Origin: Rhodocyclaceae bacterium
GTDB taxonomy: Bacteria > Pseudomonadota > Gammaproteobacteria > Burkholderiales > Rhodocyclaceae
Direction: 5' to 3'
Length of the DNA stretch: 55,542 bases
Assembly (NCBI GenBank): GCA_018883385.1
Contig: VEQD01000004.1
Coordinates: 3,774-59,315, forward strand
Shown piece by piece: positions 1-9,786 of this stretch. The translations under genes and the position numbers were made by a program. Every line of letters starts with the position of its first letter. The stretch's first letter is position 1. Under the pieces are notes generated by a model that was not told the DNA's origin, did not search any database, and worked only from the letters and a program-made list of their open reading frames with translations.

Positions 1-1
1 G

Positions 2-379
2 ATGATCCGTCGCTACCGCTGGGTGGCTGTCTTTGCCTGCATCGCATTGATTGTGCTGTCATTCGCCTGGGAACGCTGGCTGGCGCCACTGCGCCCTGGT
101 GGCTCCTGGCTCATGCTCAAGGCGCTGCCACTGCTGCTCCCCTTGCCGGGGCTCCTCAAGGGCAAACGCTATGCCTATCAATGGTCGTCAATGCTGATCC
201 TGATCTATGTCTGCGAGGGGCTCGTGCGCGCTACCAGCGACGCGGGACTGAGTCAGATTCTGGGCGTCGTTGAAACAATTCTGGCAACGGTGTATTTCGT
301 CAGCGTTCTGGCGTTCTGTTATGCCACCCGGCCATCCCTGACCAACCCAGAGCTCAAACGCAGCCGCAAAAAGCGTTAA
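2..379 (+). CDS. DUF2069 family inner-membrane protein
   Basis: 125-residue, strongly hydrophobic protein with about four membrane segments (roughly residues 7-24, 37-52, 60-76 and 88-106) and a basic C-terminal tail rich in Lys/Arg. Length, hydrophobic pattern and the aromatic/Gly-rich N-terminal half match the DUF2069 family of small proteobacterial inner-membrane proteins, whose function is unknown. The first ATG lies at the second base of the window, so the true start could lie further upstream. It converges on tldD with a 32-base gap in which no terminator hairpin is visible. Confidence 0.75.
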   Translation: MIRRYRWVAVFACIALIVLSFAWERWLAPLRPGGSWLMLKALPLLLPLPGLLKGKRYAYQWSSMLILIYVCEGLVRATSDAGLSQILGVVETILATVYFVSVLAFCYATRPSLTNPELKRSRKKR

Positions 380-411
380 CCGCTCACGCCGGGAGTGCAA
401 ACAGCCAACAC

Positions 412-1887
412 TTAGGCTGAGCCGGTACCGCCCACGGTTAAGCCATCAATGCGCAGTGTGGGCTGGCCAACGCCAACCGGAACGCTCTGACCTTCTTTGC
501 CGCACGTTCCCACGCCGGAATCAAGCGACAGATCATTGCCGACCATGCTCACGCGCGTGAGGGCGTCCGGACCATTGCCAATTAGCGTTGCACCCTTGAT
601 CGGGTACTGAATCTGGCCGTTCTCGACCCAATAGGCCTCCGACATCGAGAAGACAAATTTGCCATTGGTGATGTCGACCTGGCCGCCACCAAAATTTACT
701 GCATAAATGCCGCGGTCGATGGAGGCAAGAATTTCTTTGGGATCCATCTGCCCTGGCAGCATGTAGGTATTCGTCATGCGCGGTAAAGGCAAATGCGCAT
801 ACGATTCACGACGGCCGTTACCCGTAGGCGCCACCCCCATCAGCCGCGCGTTATGGGTGTCCTGGATATAGCCCTTGAGAATACCGTCTTCAATCAGCAC
901 CGTTTTCTGTGCGGGGGTGCCCTCATCATCGACGTTCAACGAACCCCGACGACCCGTGAGCGTGCCGTCATCAACGACCGTCACCCCCGGGGCGGCGACA
1001 CGCTCACCGATGCGATTGGCGAATGCCGAGCTGCCCTTGCGATTGAAATCCCCCTCAAGCCCGTGGCCAATCGCTTCATGCAAGAGAATGCCGGGCCAAC
1101 CTGGGCCGAGTACGACCGGCATCTGGCCAGCGGGCGCGGGGCGCGCATCCAAATTAACCACCGCCTGATGCACCGCCTCTTGTGCATAGCGCTGCAACAC
1201 GGCTTCGCTGAAATAGCTGTAATCGGCGCGGCCACCACCACCCGCATAACCCTGCTCGCGGCGACCGTTCTGTTCCACGATGACGGTAATACCCAGACGC
1301 ACCAGCGGGCGCACATCGGCCACACGCTGACCATCGGCTCGTAGCACCATGATGACGTCGTACTCGCCCGACAACGACGCCATGACCTGTTTGACGCGCG
1401 GATCAATGGCGCGTGCCAGATGTTCGAGCTTTTCCAGTAGGGCCACTTTGTCTGGCGCGGGTAAGGAGGCAATCGGATCCAGCGGTAAGTAGCGATCCGA
1501 ACTTGTTTGAGCAATCGGGTGCTTGGCTCCCTGTACGCCACCCGTAGCGCCAATTTCGCGCACGGCAGCACCCGCCGATTTTAACGAGGGAAGTGACACG
1601 TCGTCCGAATAAGCAAACGCAGTTTTCTCGCCACTAATGGCACGCACACCGACACCTTGATCGATGCTAAAGCTGCCCGCCTTGACGATGCCCTCTTCCA
1701 GACTCCAGCCTTCCGACCGGGTTTTCTGGAAATAGATATCAGCATCATCCACCTTGCCGTCGAGAATATGATTTAGGACATGCTCGACGTGCGGCACGCT
1801 TAATTCGTGCGCATCCAGCAAGGCATCTTCGGCAAGGCGCAATGCGTTGGCGCTGAGGTTTTTTTCGGCGGTAGCAGCAATAGTCAT
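412..1887 (-). CDS. tldD: Metalloprotease TldD
   Basis: 491-residue TldD subunit of the TldD/TldE (PmbA) zinc metalloprotease, a cytosolic enzyme known for microcin B17 maturation and CcdA degradation. The zinc motif HEAIGH sits at about residues 270-275, inside the conserved GPGWPGILLHEAIGHGLEGD block, and the C-terminal Gly-rich domain with the GGTG end is typical. Length fits the family (about 480). The ATG overlaps the stop of the upstream amidase gene by one base (TGATG), so the two are translationally coupled. The partner gene tldE/pmbA is not in this window. Confidence 0.95.
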   Translation of the reverse strand: MTIAATAEKNLSANALRLAEDALLDAHELSVPHVEHVLNHILDGKVDDADIYFQKTRSEGWSLEEGIVKAGSFSIDQGVGVRAISGEKTAFAYSDDVSLPSLKSAGAAVREIGATGGVQGAKHPIAQTSSDRYLPLDPIASLPAPDKVALLEKLEHLARAIDPRVKQVMASLSGEYDVIMVLRADGQRVADVRPLVRLGITVIVEQNGRREQGYAGGGGRADYSYFSEAVLQRYAQEAVHQAVVNLDARPAPAGQMPVVLGPGWPGILLHEAIGHGLEGDFNRKGSSAFANRIGERVAAPGVTVVDDGTLTGRRGSLNVDDEGTPAQKTVLIEDGILKGYIQDTHNARLMGVAPTGNGRRESYAHLPLPRMTNTYMLPGQMDPKEILASIDRGIYAVNFGGGQVDITNGKFVFSMSEAYWVENGQIQYPIKGATLIGNGPDALTRVSMVGNDLSLDSGVGTCGKEGQSVPVGVGQPTLRIDGLTVGGTGSA

Positions 1888-2702
1888 CAGCGAATTCTAC
1901 GGTGTTTCAGCGCTGGCAGGCGATGTCGAATCGTTTCCAGTCGCTGCCGGCTGAAGTTGGCGCAGACCCAGCCTTCACCCGCCGGCAACACGCCGAGGAT
2001 TTCACCCCATGGGTCGATGATCATGCTGTGACCCCAGGTCTTACGCCCTGTCTCGTGCCGACCGCCTTGCGCACTGGCAATCACGTAGCATTGGTTTTCG
2101 ATGGCGCGCGCCCTAAGCAGCACTTCCCAGTGCGCTTCGCCAGTCGTGGCCGTAAATGCCGCCGGCAGAATCAAAATATCCACCTCACCCAGCTGACGGA
2201 AATACTCGGGAAAGCGCAGGTCATAACAGATCGACAAGCCGATCCGCGCAAACGGCGTATCAAAGGCGACAGGTTCACACCCTGCCTCGATACTTAGTGA
2301 TTCATCGTAACTTTCGGCACCTGCCTTGAATCCGAACAAGTGCATCTTGTCATACCGACTGATCTGCTCACCTTGAGGATTAAATACCAGCGTCGAATTC
2401 AAGGCGCGGTCCGGGTCTGTGCCCAACAATGGAATGGAGCCACTCACCAACCAGACACCATGGGCAGCAGCCACTTCGGACAACATCGCCTGCAATGGCC
2501 CTGATCCTGGCGTCTCCCGAATCGCCAGGCGCGCCGCATCCGAGGCGCCAATCATCGGAAAAAATTCCGGCAAGACCACCAGCTGCGCTCCATCGGCCGC
2601 CGCGCCCGCCACCAAGCGACGCACTGCGGCCACATTGTCATCCACGCGTGGTGTCGACACCATCTGAACAGCAGCTAGGCGGAATGTGTCCGCGTATGTC
2701 AT
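1887..2702 (-). CDS. Carbon-nitrogen hydrolase, Nit1/deaminated glutathione amidase type
   Basis: 271-residue nitrilase-superfamily amidase. The Glu-Lys-Cys catalytic triad is visible: Glu in VLPEFFP (about residue 47), Lys in RYDKMHLFG, Cys in LSICYDLRFPE. The family removes the amide from deaminated glutathione (omega-amidase, Nit1/YafV-like), a metabolite-repair role in the cytosol; the exact substrate is inferred. It sits between yhdP and tldD, overlapping yhdP by 4 bases (ATGA) and tldD by 1 base, so all three probably form one transcript. This yhdP-nit-tldD order is common in Betaproteobacteria. Confidence 0.9.
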   Translation of the reverse strand: MTYADTFRLAAVQMVSTPRVDDNVAAVRRLVAGAAADGAQLVVLPEFFPMIGASDAARLAIRETPGSGPLQAMLSEVAAAHGVWLVSGSIPLLGTDPDRALNSTLVFNPQGEQISRYDKMHLFGFKAGAESYDESLSIEAGCEPVAFDTPFARIGLSICYDLRFPEYFRQLGEVDILILPAAFTATTGEAHWEVLLRARAIENQCYVIASAQGGRHETGRKTWGHSMIIDPWGEILGVLPAGEGWVCANFSRQRLETIRHRLPALKHRRIR

Positions 2703-5700
2703 GGCTTATCGTCCGTCGGCGCAGTATCCGACCCACCGCTGATCGTCGATGAAATGGCGCTGCCCGCCTTCGCAGCCGCGTCCACGGGCATTGTCACAAT
2801 ATCTTTACCCGCCTTGATCACATTACTGGGCAGCGATTCCTTGTCGACCTGTGGGTCAGACCAAGTGCCCGTGATGTGATATTGGTAAGAGAACAATTTG
2901 CTGAGCGGGTCGCCCAACACTTTTTGCGTCACAAAGGTTGCTGCCCCGACAATCGGATTGATCACCGTGACGCCCAGGGCCACGCTATTGCTCAGCGATG
3001 GCCGGACAACGACGACCACATCCTGCGTTTGTTCGGCCAAGTTGGTTTCGCCACGCATCAAGACACGTGCCGCCGGCGTATCCATTTCCAGATCCGAAGT
3101 TTTCATCACGCCATCACGAATATCAAAACGCCCCTCAATAGCCTCGAAGGCCAATCCCTCACTAAAGATGTCGCGAAAATCCAAGGACAGCCGTTGTGGC
3201 AACGACTGTAACGAGAGCAAACCGAGAAGACGACCGGCCCCAGGATCCATTTTGACGAATTGGCCATTCTTGGCCGTCATTTTGTAATTACCCGAGAGCC
3301 GGCCCGGGTCGAAGGCAAACGGATTGGCTGGCCAACTCACCTGCCCCTCAAGCTGCGCTGTGCCACGCTTCACGGTGCCCGGAAAACCCAGCTTGGTCAG
3401 CAGATTACCCACCTGTGGGCTTTGCATCTTGAAATCCAGCGCCGTCATGCTGCCCTGCGGATTGCCTTTGCTGGATGCACTGCTGCGCAAGACCCAGTTC
3501 AGTCGGCCACTGAAGCGCAAGTCGGCACCATCCAGCTGCAGCGGATCTATGCGCCAGGATTGCACCGAGCCTGCGGTCTGATTACGGGCACGGAAGTTTA
3601 GCTTGCCCCAGGGTTTGCCCTGCCAGTACAACTCGTCCACCCGAAATGTCAGGTCTGGCAAGCTCTCGATTTCGGATCGCGTCGTTTTGACCGAACCAGG
3701 GTTGGCATCTGTAGCCGCGGTAAGATCGAGTCGGCTCAAACGTCCTTGTAACAAACCGCGCTCACCGCCTTCGCCTTTACCCGGGGGGTACCAGTCCATA
3801 TCGCCTTGCAATTCACGGCTGCTGAGCTGCAACGTGGTCTTGTCATTCGTGGGCTGCACGCTCACACGAAAATCCTGAAACTTCTGGCCAAAGGCTTTTA
3901 CCAATGGGGCCTTGAGTGTTATTGGGCCTAGAGCAAGTGGCCCTGTGCTTGCTTTGGTTTTGGCTGGTGCCCCGCCACCACTGACATTGAGACCCAGAGT
4001 TTTGATCCAATAGTCCAGGTCGATCGGACGCAGGGAGTCTATCTGGATACCGGGCTGCTCTCCGCTCGCGGGCGGCAAGGCCGAGCCCAGGACAACCCGG
4101 CCACGGACCAATTGACTCCGGCTGTTCAGACCTAATGTGCCCCCCAGTGCATTACCCAGTGAGACCTTCCAGACCTGATCAATGGCATTATCACCGCGCC
4201 GTTTCACCGCCGGACTCTGTCGCGACACGCTTAACGGCATGGCGGTATTGGCTGGCTTGTTAAAGGGTTCGGACAACGATGAAGAGAGACCCTTGAGATC
4301 AGAGTTCAACGTCAGATCGGCGTTGCCACCCCGAATCGTGACACGCGCCTCCCATTGTGTTTGCCCGGAAAGCTGATCAAAGAGCGGCAGCGTATAAAAC
4401 TGTCGCAACTCTGCCGCGCTCGCCCGACCGGATGCATCAATACGGGTTCCGGCGGTATCCGAAGCGATTTTCACGGCCAAGGGCTGCCCCGACCATTGAC
4501 CCTGCAAGGCATTGCTATCCAGGGAGCGCTCCGTAAACCGGATCGATCCATTCAGCGAGGTCACGGGCGGCGCACCCGCCACAATCGTCACGCGATTGTC
4601 CTGAAAGGCATAGCTGCCGTTTATTTTGACATCGGACGGCGTGAGCAGATTCAGGTCTACCGTCAAATCCAGCTTGCCATTCCCCATGGCCTCCATCCCA
4701 TCGGCAAAATGGTGGATATGCTCGGCAACCGGGGTTTCCTGAAGAAAACGCACAGCACTCTCGGTCGGCCCCTGCGCCTGACCAGAGATCACCAGGTGAT
4801 TCTCAAAGGCACTGACATCGGCCATTTCTGCCTTGATGGCTGAGAAGCGCATATCATTAATCCAGCCATCGTTGGCCGTAATCAGAATCTGATTCTGATT
4901 CATCGCAAACGTGGCATCGAGCTTTTTCAATGGCGGGTAACCATCGCCGTATTTGACCGTGACATCACTGGTTTTAAAGCCAAGATAGAACTTGCCGTCG
5001 ACCCCGGTGGCCTCACTACTTCCGGGCGCACTTCCCGGCACTGGGGAGCCAAACGGCATATCCCAGACAGGCCCAGCCATCTCGATTCTGAAGTCCGATA
5101 TGGCACCATCGCTGATCGCGCCTCTCACCCACCGCGAAATATCAGCGGATGCACTCAACGGCACGTACTTCCAACCACTTTCGGTTTTGGCGTAATCAAA
5201 CACGATCTTCATATCGACAACCCCGGCTCGTTCGCGCTCCGAGATGCCATCGCCGGTTTTCCCCGACCAGGAGCCATTAACGGCAGCCTGCAAGTCCTCA
5301 TTTTGCAACTGCAACGACTTAACTTTGATACTCAAGCTATCGGGGGTTTTCTGCCAGCTAATTTTGCCCGAGAGTTGCGACAGAGGGACTTGATTAATGG
5401 GCAACAAGCCCGGCGCGGCCAAAACGCTGTCTTTACTGTCTAAGACCAGTTTGCCCTGGGCATGCGTTAGATCCACTTTGCCGGATAAACCCCTGACGAA
5501 CTTCTGGCCATCGTCCGAACGCAACGCCAGGCCATTAAACCCAGACGTCAAGGCATACTCCGCCAGCGCACCACGGCGCACCTTCGCATCGACGAGCACC
5601 TCTTTGAGCACCCCCGCGGGCTGCATTTGGGTCAGCGTCTTACGAACATCGTCGGGCATGGGAAAGTGGGCCGTGAGCGCATGGATGCGTGCGAGGTCCA

Positions 5701-6865
5701 TGCGCGATGCACGGAACTCTAAATCGCGGTTTTCGTCCGTAGCATCGCCATTAATCTGGCGCTGAATGAACAGATCTGAGGGTGGTTCGGTATTGCCCTG
5801 ACCATCCGTGAAGGAGAACCCATTCAACTTGAGCTGGGTCAGACGTCCCTCATCACGCCGGATGTACTCAATCTCAGCGCTTGCCTCTTTGAGCAACAGC
5901 GCATTCAGTGATGGGCTTAATCGCACATTGAGATCGGTGATGGCCACATTACCTTCGACTTGGGTGACATCCAAACCGGTGGAAGAAACTTTGACGTCAA
6001 GCTTGGCGCGACCCTGACCGACGTTAACAGGATACGTAATCCATGGCTTCCATGCGGCGAAGTCGACTTTGGCCGTTTTTAAACTCGATGTGAGTTGCCA
6101 TTGCTCCCACTCTGCAAAGCGACGTCCAATCCAGTTCATTCGTCCCGTAACGGCCGCACCCATAGCCTCTGGCGGGGTAAACGCGATATCCAACCGGTGT
6201 CTTGCATCGCGGGTGCGCAGGCGAATACTCACATCCCGCAGAACCAAACGGGGCGTTGAACGCTGTGCGTCTGTCCAGGTGAGCTGGTCACTGACCAGTG
6301 ACAATTCCCCCTGATCCAGTAAGGCATCTACCTGAAAATCACCACCGCCGCTCAGCGGCAAGCCCGCCAGAAATAATTTTCCGGCCTCATCGCGACGGAA
6401 ATCCAGCGTGGGGGCCGTCACGTCCAGAGAACGAAAACCCAGCTTGGCCGTCAGCAGATCCCACCACGAGAGCGTGGCCGCGATCCGCGTCAGCTGAACG
6501 GCTGGACGATGCGCGGCATCGAATGCCACCACATCATCGAGCACGAAACGCGGATGCGCATACGACCACGCGCCATGGAGATGTCCAACCTCGACCGTAA
6601 TGCCCAATTCTTGACCGACCAGGCGTGATAGCTCATCCCGGTAATCGTTAATTCGTGGAAAAAGCCAAAACTGCAATACGACCGCGATCGTCACACAAGC
6701 GGTCACCAGCACACCGACAACGGCGGCCACGGCCCAACGAAAGCGGCGATCCGCACAGAGCGTTCTCAAGCCCTCAAGAGGAACCTTGAACAATTCGGAA
6801 GACAACGTAAGAAGGCGGCGCAAATGAGATCCGGACGGAATAACGGCAGGTAGAATTTGACCCAA
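2699..6865 (-). CDS. yhdP: YhdP family protein (AsmA-like, TamB/YhdP lipid-transport class)
   Basis: Very large (1388 residues) AsmA-like protein. It has one N-terminal membrane anchor (about residues 44-67) followed by a long periplasmic beta-rich region (DUF3971) and an AsmA-type C-terminal domain ending near the segment with NPIVGAATFVTQKVLGDPL. E. coli YhdP is one of the proteins thought to bridge the periplasm and carry phospholipids to the outer membrane; that role is family knowledge. The longest frame starts with TTG at 6865 because no in-frame ATG precedes the anchor, so the exact start is uncertain. It is first in the yhdP-nit-tldD unit and divergent from glnE. Confidence 0.92.
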   Translation of the reverse strand: MGQILPAVIPSGSHLRRLLTLSSELFKVPLEGLRTLCADRRFRWAVAAVVGVLVTACVTIAVVLQFWLFPRINDYRDELSRLVGQELGITVEVGHLHGAWSYAHPRFVLDDVVAFDAAHRPAVQLTRIAATLSWWDLLTAKLGFRSLDVTAPTLDFRRDEAGKLFLAGLPLSGGGDFQVDALLDQGELSLVSDQLTWTDAQRSTPRLVLRDVSIRLRTRDARHRLDIAFTPPEAMGAAVTGRMNWIGRRFAEWEQWQLTSSLKTAKVDFAAWKPWITYPVNVGQGRAKLDVKVSSTGLDVTQVEGNVAITDLNVRLSPSLNALLLKEASAEIEYIRRDEGRLTQLKLNGFSFTDGQGNTEPPSDLFIQRQINGDATDENRDLEFRASRMDLARIHALTAHFPMPDDVRKTLTQMQPAGVLKEVLVDAKVRRGALAEYALTSGFNGLALRSDDGQKFVRGLSGKVDLTHAQGKLVLDSKDSVLAAPGLLPINQVPLSQLSGKISWQKTPDSLSIKVKSLQLQNEDLQAAVNGSWSGKTGDGISERERAGVVDMKIVFDYAKTESGWKYVPLSASADISRWVRGAISDGAISDFRIEMAGPVWDMPFGSPVPGSAPGSSEATGVDGKFYLGFKTSDVTVKYGDGYPPLKKLDATFAMNQNQILITANDGWINDMRFSAIKAEMADVSAFENHLVISGQAQGPTESAVRFLQETPVAEHIHHFADGMEAMGNGKLDLTVDLNLLTPSDVKINGSYAFQDNRVTIVAGAPPVTSLNGSIRFTERSLDSNALQGQWSGQPLAVKIASDTAGTRIDASGRASAAELRQFYTLPLFDQLSGQTQWEARVTIRGGNADLTLNSDLKGLSSSLSEPFNKPANTAMPLSVSRQSPAVKRRGDNAIDQVWKVSLGNALGGTLGLNSRSQLVRGRVVLGSALPPASGEQPGIQIDSLRPIDLDYWIKTLGLNVSGGGAPAKTKASTGPLALGPITLKAPLVKAFGQKFQDFRVSVQPTNDKTTLQLSSRELQGDMDWYPPGKGEGGERGLLQGRLSRLDLTAATDANPGSVKTTRSEIESLPDLTFRVDELYWQGKPWGKLNFRARNQTAGSVQSWRIDPLQLDGADLRFSGRLNWVLRSSASSKGNPQGSMTALDFKMQSPQVGNLLTKLGFPGTVKRGTAQLEGQVSWPANPFAFDPGRLSGNYKMTAKNGQFVKMDPGAGRLLGLLSLQSLPQRLSLDFRDIFSEGLAFEAIEGRFDIRDGVMKTSDLEMDTPAARVLMRGETNLAEQTQDVVVVVRPSLSNSVALGVTVINPIVGAATFVTQKVLGDPLSKLFSYQYHITGTWSDPQVDKESLPSNVIKAGKDIVTMPVDAAAKAGSAISSTISGGSDTAPTDDKP

Positions 6866-6971
6866 AAAACGCCCATTGGACCGGGCGATCGCTTAGTGAC
6901 ACAATTTTAGCTGATCTGGCCTTCTGAGGCCGCCATAAAAGCCAAGTCTCCGCACCGGGCCATTGAAGCTT

Positions 6972-9773
6972 ATGAACGCCACTTTTCCGCTATCCCCCAT
7001 CCTCGCCGCGGCCAAGAAGCATGACACGCCTGTGTCCGACGCCGGATTTGAGGTGCGCCTCGCCTACACCTGCCGCCACAGTCGCTATGTCGCGCAGCTC
7101 ATCGCGGCACGACCAGAGGTCACTTTGTGGCTAGCGGATCACGATCTGCGTGCCGTCAGCACGGTTGACATGCGGGCCTACCTTGAAAGTCAGACCGGAG
7201 ATCTCAACCCGGGTGAAACGCTTGATGAAGACAAATTGCGCCATGCGCTGCGCAGTTTACGCCAGCGGGTGATGGCGCATCTGGCCCTGCGTGACCTTGC
7301 GGATGGTGCGTCGCTGGCAGAAATCGTTGAGACAATGACCACGCTGGCCGACGTCACGACACTATTTTCGCTGCAATCGCTCCATAACGACCTAGCCCGG
7401 CGATACGGACAGCCCATCAGCCCCAGTAACGGTGACCCCATCCACCTCGCCATCATTGGAATGGGCAAACTGGGTGGACGCGAACTCAATGTCTCCTCTG
7501 ATGTCGATTACATCTTTGTCTACCCGGAGGATGGCGAAACCTCGGGCCGTGATGATGGCGGTGGTCGCATCGACAACTACGACTTCTTCACGCGTTTGGG
7601 CAAAAAACTGATTGCTAGTCTCAATGACACCACGGCCGATGGGCAGGTATTTCGTGTTGATATGCGACTGCGTCCGAACGGCGACTCTGGCCCGCTGGTC
7701 TGTTCTAGCGATATGCTGGAAAACTATTTCATCGCCCAGGGTCGGGAATGGGAGCGTTACGCCTGGATCAAGGCCCGCACCATGAATCAGGATGATGCGC
7801 TGTGCGCAGCTAGTCTGATCAGCGGTGTTGCCCGACCTTTCGTCTTTCGAAAATATCTCGACTTTGGCGCCATTAATGCAATGCGTGCCTTACATGCCCA
7901 GATCCGGCAGGAAGTCACCCGTAAAGATCGCATTGAACACATCAAGCTAGGGCCTGGTGGTATTCGTGAGATTGAGTTTATCGCACAGGTCTTTCAGCTG
8001 ATTCGCGGTGGTCGCGAGAGCAGCCTGCAGATTCGCCCAACCCTCCTAGTGCTCGACCGACTAGGCCAGATCGGCCAACTGGCCGCATCGGATGTGACCG
8101 CCCTGACGGCGGCCTATGTTTTTCTGCGCCGACTGGAGCATCGACTACAGTTTCTTGATGATGCACAGACGCATATGCTGCCTGATTCAGCAGAGGATCG
8201 GGCGTTGCTGGCAGAGAGCATGGGCTATGCCGACTGGCAACAGCTGTATGCAGCACTTTGCGCACATCGTGATGTGGTTAGTCAACATTTTCAAGCCGTC
8301 TTCTCAGACCCGAATGAGCGCGATGACAATGCGCCGATTCAGGCGCTCTGGCATCACAGCTGCGCCGATGGGGAATCCGGCAGCTTGCTCGAGTCTATGG
8401 GCTATGACGAGGGCGAAGACCTGGTCCACCGCATCTGCCGCTTTCGCCAATCAAGCCGTTATCAGCAACTGCCCGGCAGCAATCGCGAACGTCTGGATGC
8501 GGCCGCCTGCAGTTTGATCGAATTGGCCACCAAGACGCCCAAGCCGGATGCAGCACTCTTACGTGGCCTAGACTTTCTGGAGGCGATCTCGGGTCGCGGC
8601 GCCTATCTGGCGTTGTTGCAACAGTACCCACTCGCACTGCAGCGTGTCGCTGATCTGGTCAGCGCGTCTAGTTGGGCAGGACAGTATCTCGCCCGCCACC
8701 CGCTGCTGCTTGATGAGCTTCTGGATCAACGACTGCTGGATGCGGCGACTGACTTTAGCGCCTATCGGCAGGAGCTGGATCGCGCTCTGAATGACGCGCG
8801 CGGCGATACCGAAGTAGAAATGAATGTGTTGCGAGAAATGCATCACGCCCAGGTCTTCCGTCTGCTCGTTCAGGATCTGGCCGGTTTGCACAGCCTGGAG
8901 CGTATCTCCGATTTTCTTTCAGAACTTGCCGACATCATTCTCGATCGCACCATCAAACTCGTCTGGAGCAATCTCTCGAAACGCCATACCAACACACCCC
9001 ACTTCGCCGTCATCGGCTACGGCAAACTTGGTGGCAAGGAGTTGGGTTACGGTTCCGATCTGGACGTAGTCTATCTCTACGACGACCCGGATCAGGATGC
9101 CGCCCAGACATACATGCGCCTCGGTCAGCGACTCAACACCTGGCTGTCATCACAAACCTCGTCTGGCATCGTATACGAAATCGACACCCGGCTTCGCCCT
9201 AACGGCGAGTCCGGTATGTTGGCGATCAGTTTGGATGGATTCCGCGAATACGAGGAGAAATCAGCCTGGATGTGGGAGCATCAAGCCCTGACCCGCGCCC
9301 GTTTTGTTGCAGGCGATCCGGCACTCGGCGCCCGCTTCGAGCAAGTGCGTAAAGACATCCTGTGCTTGCCGCGCGACACGAATCATCTACGCGGCGAGGT
9401 GCTGTCGATGCGACAGAAAATGTTCGACGCGCATGGCGCCGTCTCGCCAGGGGTATTCGACATCAAACAGGACCCGGGCGGCATCATTGACGTCGAATTC
9501 ATCGTCCAGTATCTGATCCTCGCCCATGCGCATGCGTACCCGGATCTCACCGACAATCTTGGCAATATCGCACTACTCGGCAAAGCCGCCAAACATCGTC
9601 TGATTCCTGAGGCGCTGGCCTCCGCTGTACAAACCGCCTATCGCGAATACCGCCGCTTGCAACACATCAACCGGCTTAATGATGACCCCAAGGCAAGATT
9701 GCCCGTTGATCTGACGCTGCAAGCCCATATCAGTGCGGTGTTGGCGCTCAAACAGCAGGTCTTTGCCAACTGA
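6972..9773 (+). CDS. glnE: Bifunctional glutamine synthetase adenylyltransferase/adenylyl-removing enzyme
   Basis: GlnE switches glutamine synthetase off by adenylylation and on again by phosphorolytic removal of AMP, under PII control. Two nucleotidyltransferase halves are visible: the N-terminal one with GGRELNVSSDVDY (Asp pair near residues 177-179) and the C-terminal one with GGKELGYGSDLDVVY (near residue 695). Each half is followed by an RLRPNG(E/D)SG block. Length of 933 residues is normal. I take ATG 6972; a TTG three codons upstream is also open. No strong ribosome-binding site is visible. It is divergent from yhdP and convergent with the MFS gene. Confidence 0.97.
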   Translation: MNATFPLSPILAAAKKHDTPVSDAGFEVRLAYTCRHSRYVAQLIAARPEVTLWLADHDLRAVSTVDMRAYLESQTGDLNPGETLDEDKLRHALRSLRQRVMAHLALRDLADGASLAEIVETMTTLADVTTLFSLQSLHNDLARRYGQPISPSNGDPIHLAIIGMGKLGGRELNVSSDVDYIFVYPEDGETSGRDDGGGRIDNYDFFTRLGKKLIASLNDTTADGQVFRVDMRLRPNGDSGPLVCSSDMLENYFIAQGREWERYAWIKARTMNQDDALCAASLISGVARPFVFRKYLDFGAINAMRALHAQIRQEVTRKDRIEHIKLGPGGIREIEFIAQVFQLIRGGRESSLQIRPTLLVLDRLGQIGQLAASDVTALTAAYVFLRRLEHRLQFLDDAQTHMLPDSAEDRALLAESMGYADWQQLYAALCAHRDVVSQHFQAVFSDPNERDDNAPIQALWHHSCADGESGSLLESMGYDEGEDLVHRICRFRQSSRYQQLPGSNRERLDAAACSLIELATKTPKPDAALLRGLDFLEAISGRGAYLALLQQYPLALQRVADLVSASSWAGQYLARHPLLLDELLDQRLLDAATDFSAYRQELDRALNDARGDTEVEMNVLREMHHAQVFRLLVQDLAGLHSLERISDFLSELADIILDRTIKLVWSNLSKRHTNTPHFAVIGYGKLGGKELGYGSDLDVVYLYDDPDQDAAQTYMRLGQRLNTWLSSQTSSGIVYEIDTRLRPNGESGMLAISLDGFREYEEKSAWMWEHQALTRARFVAGDPALGARFEQVRKDILCLPRDTNHLRGEVLSMRQKMFDAHGAVSPGVFDIKQDPGGIIDVEFIVQYLILAHAHAYPDLTDNLGNIALLGKAAKHRLIPEALASAVQTAYREYRRLQHINRLNDDPKARLPVDLTLQAHISAVLALKQQVFAN

Positions 9774-9786
9774 TGAGCGCAGCGAT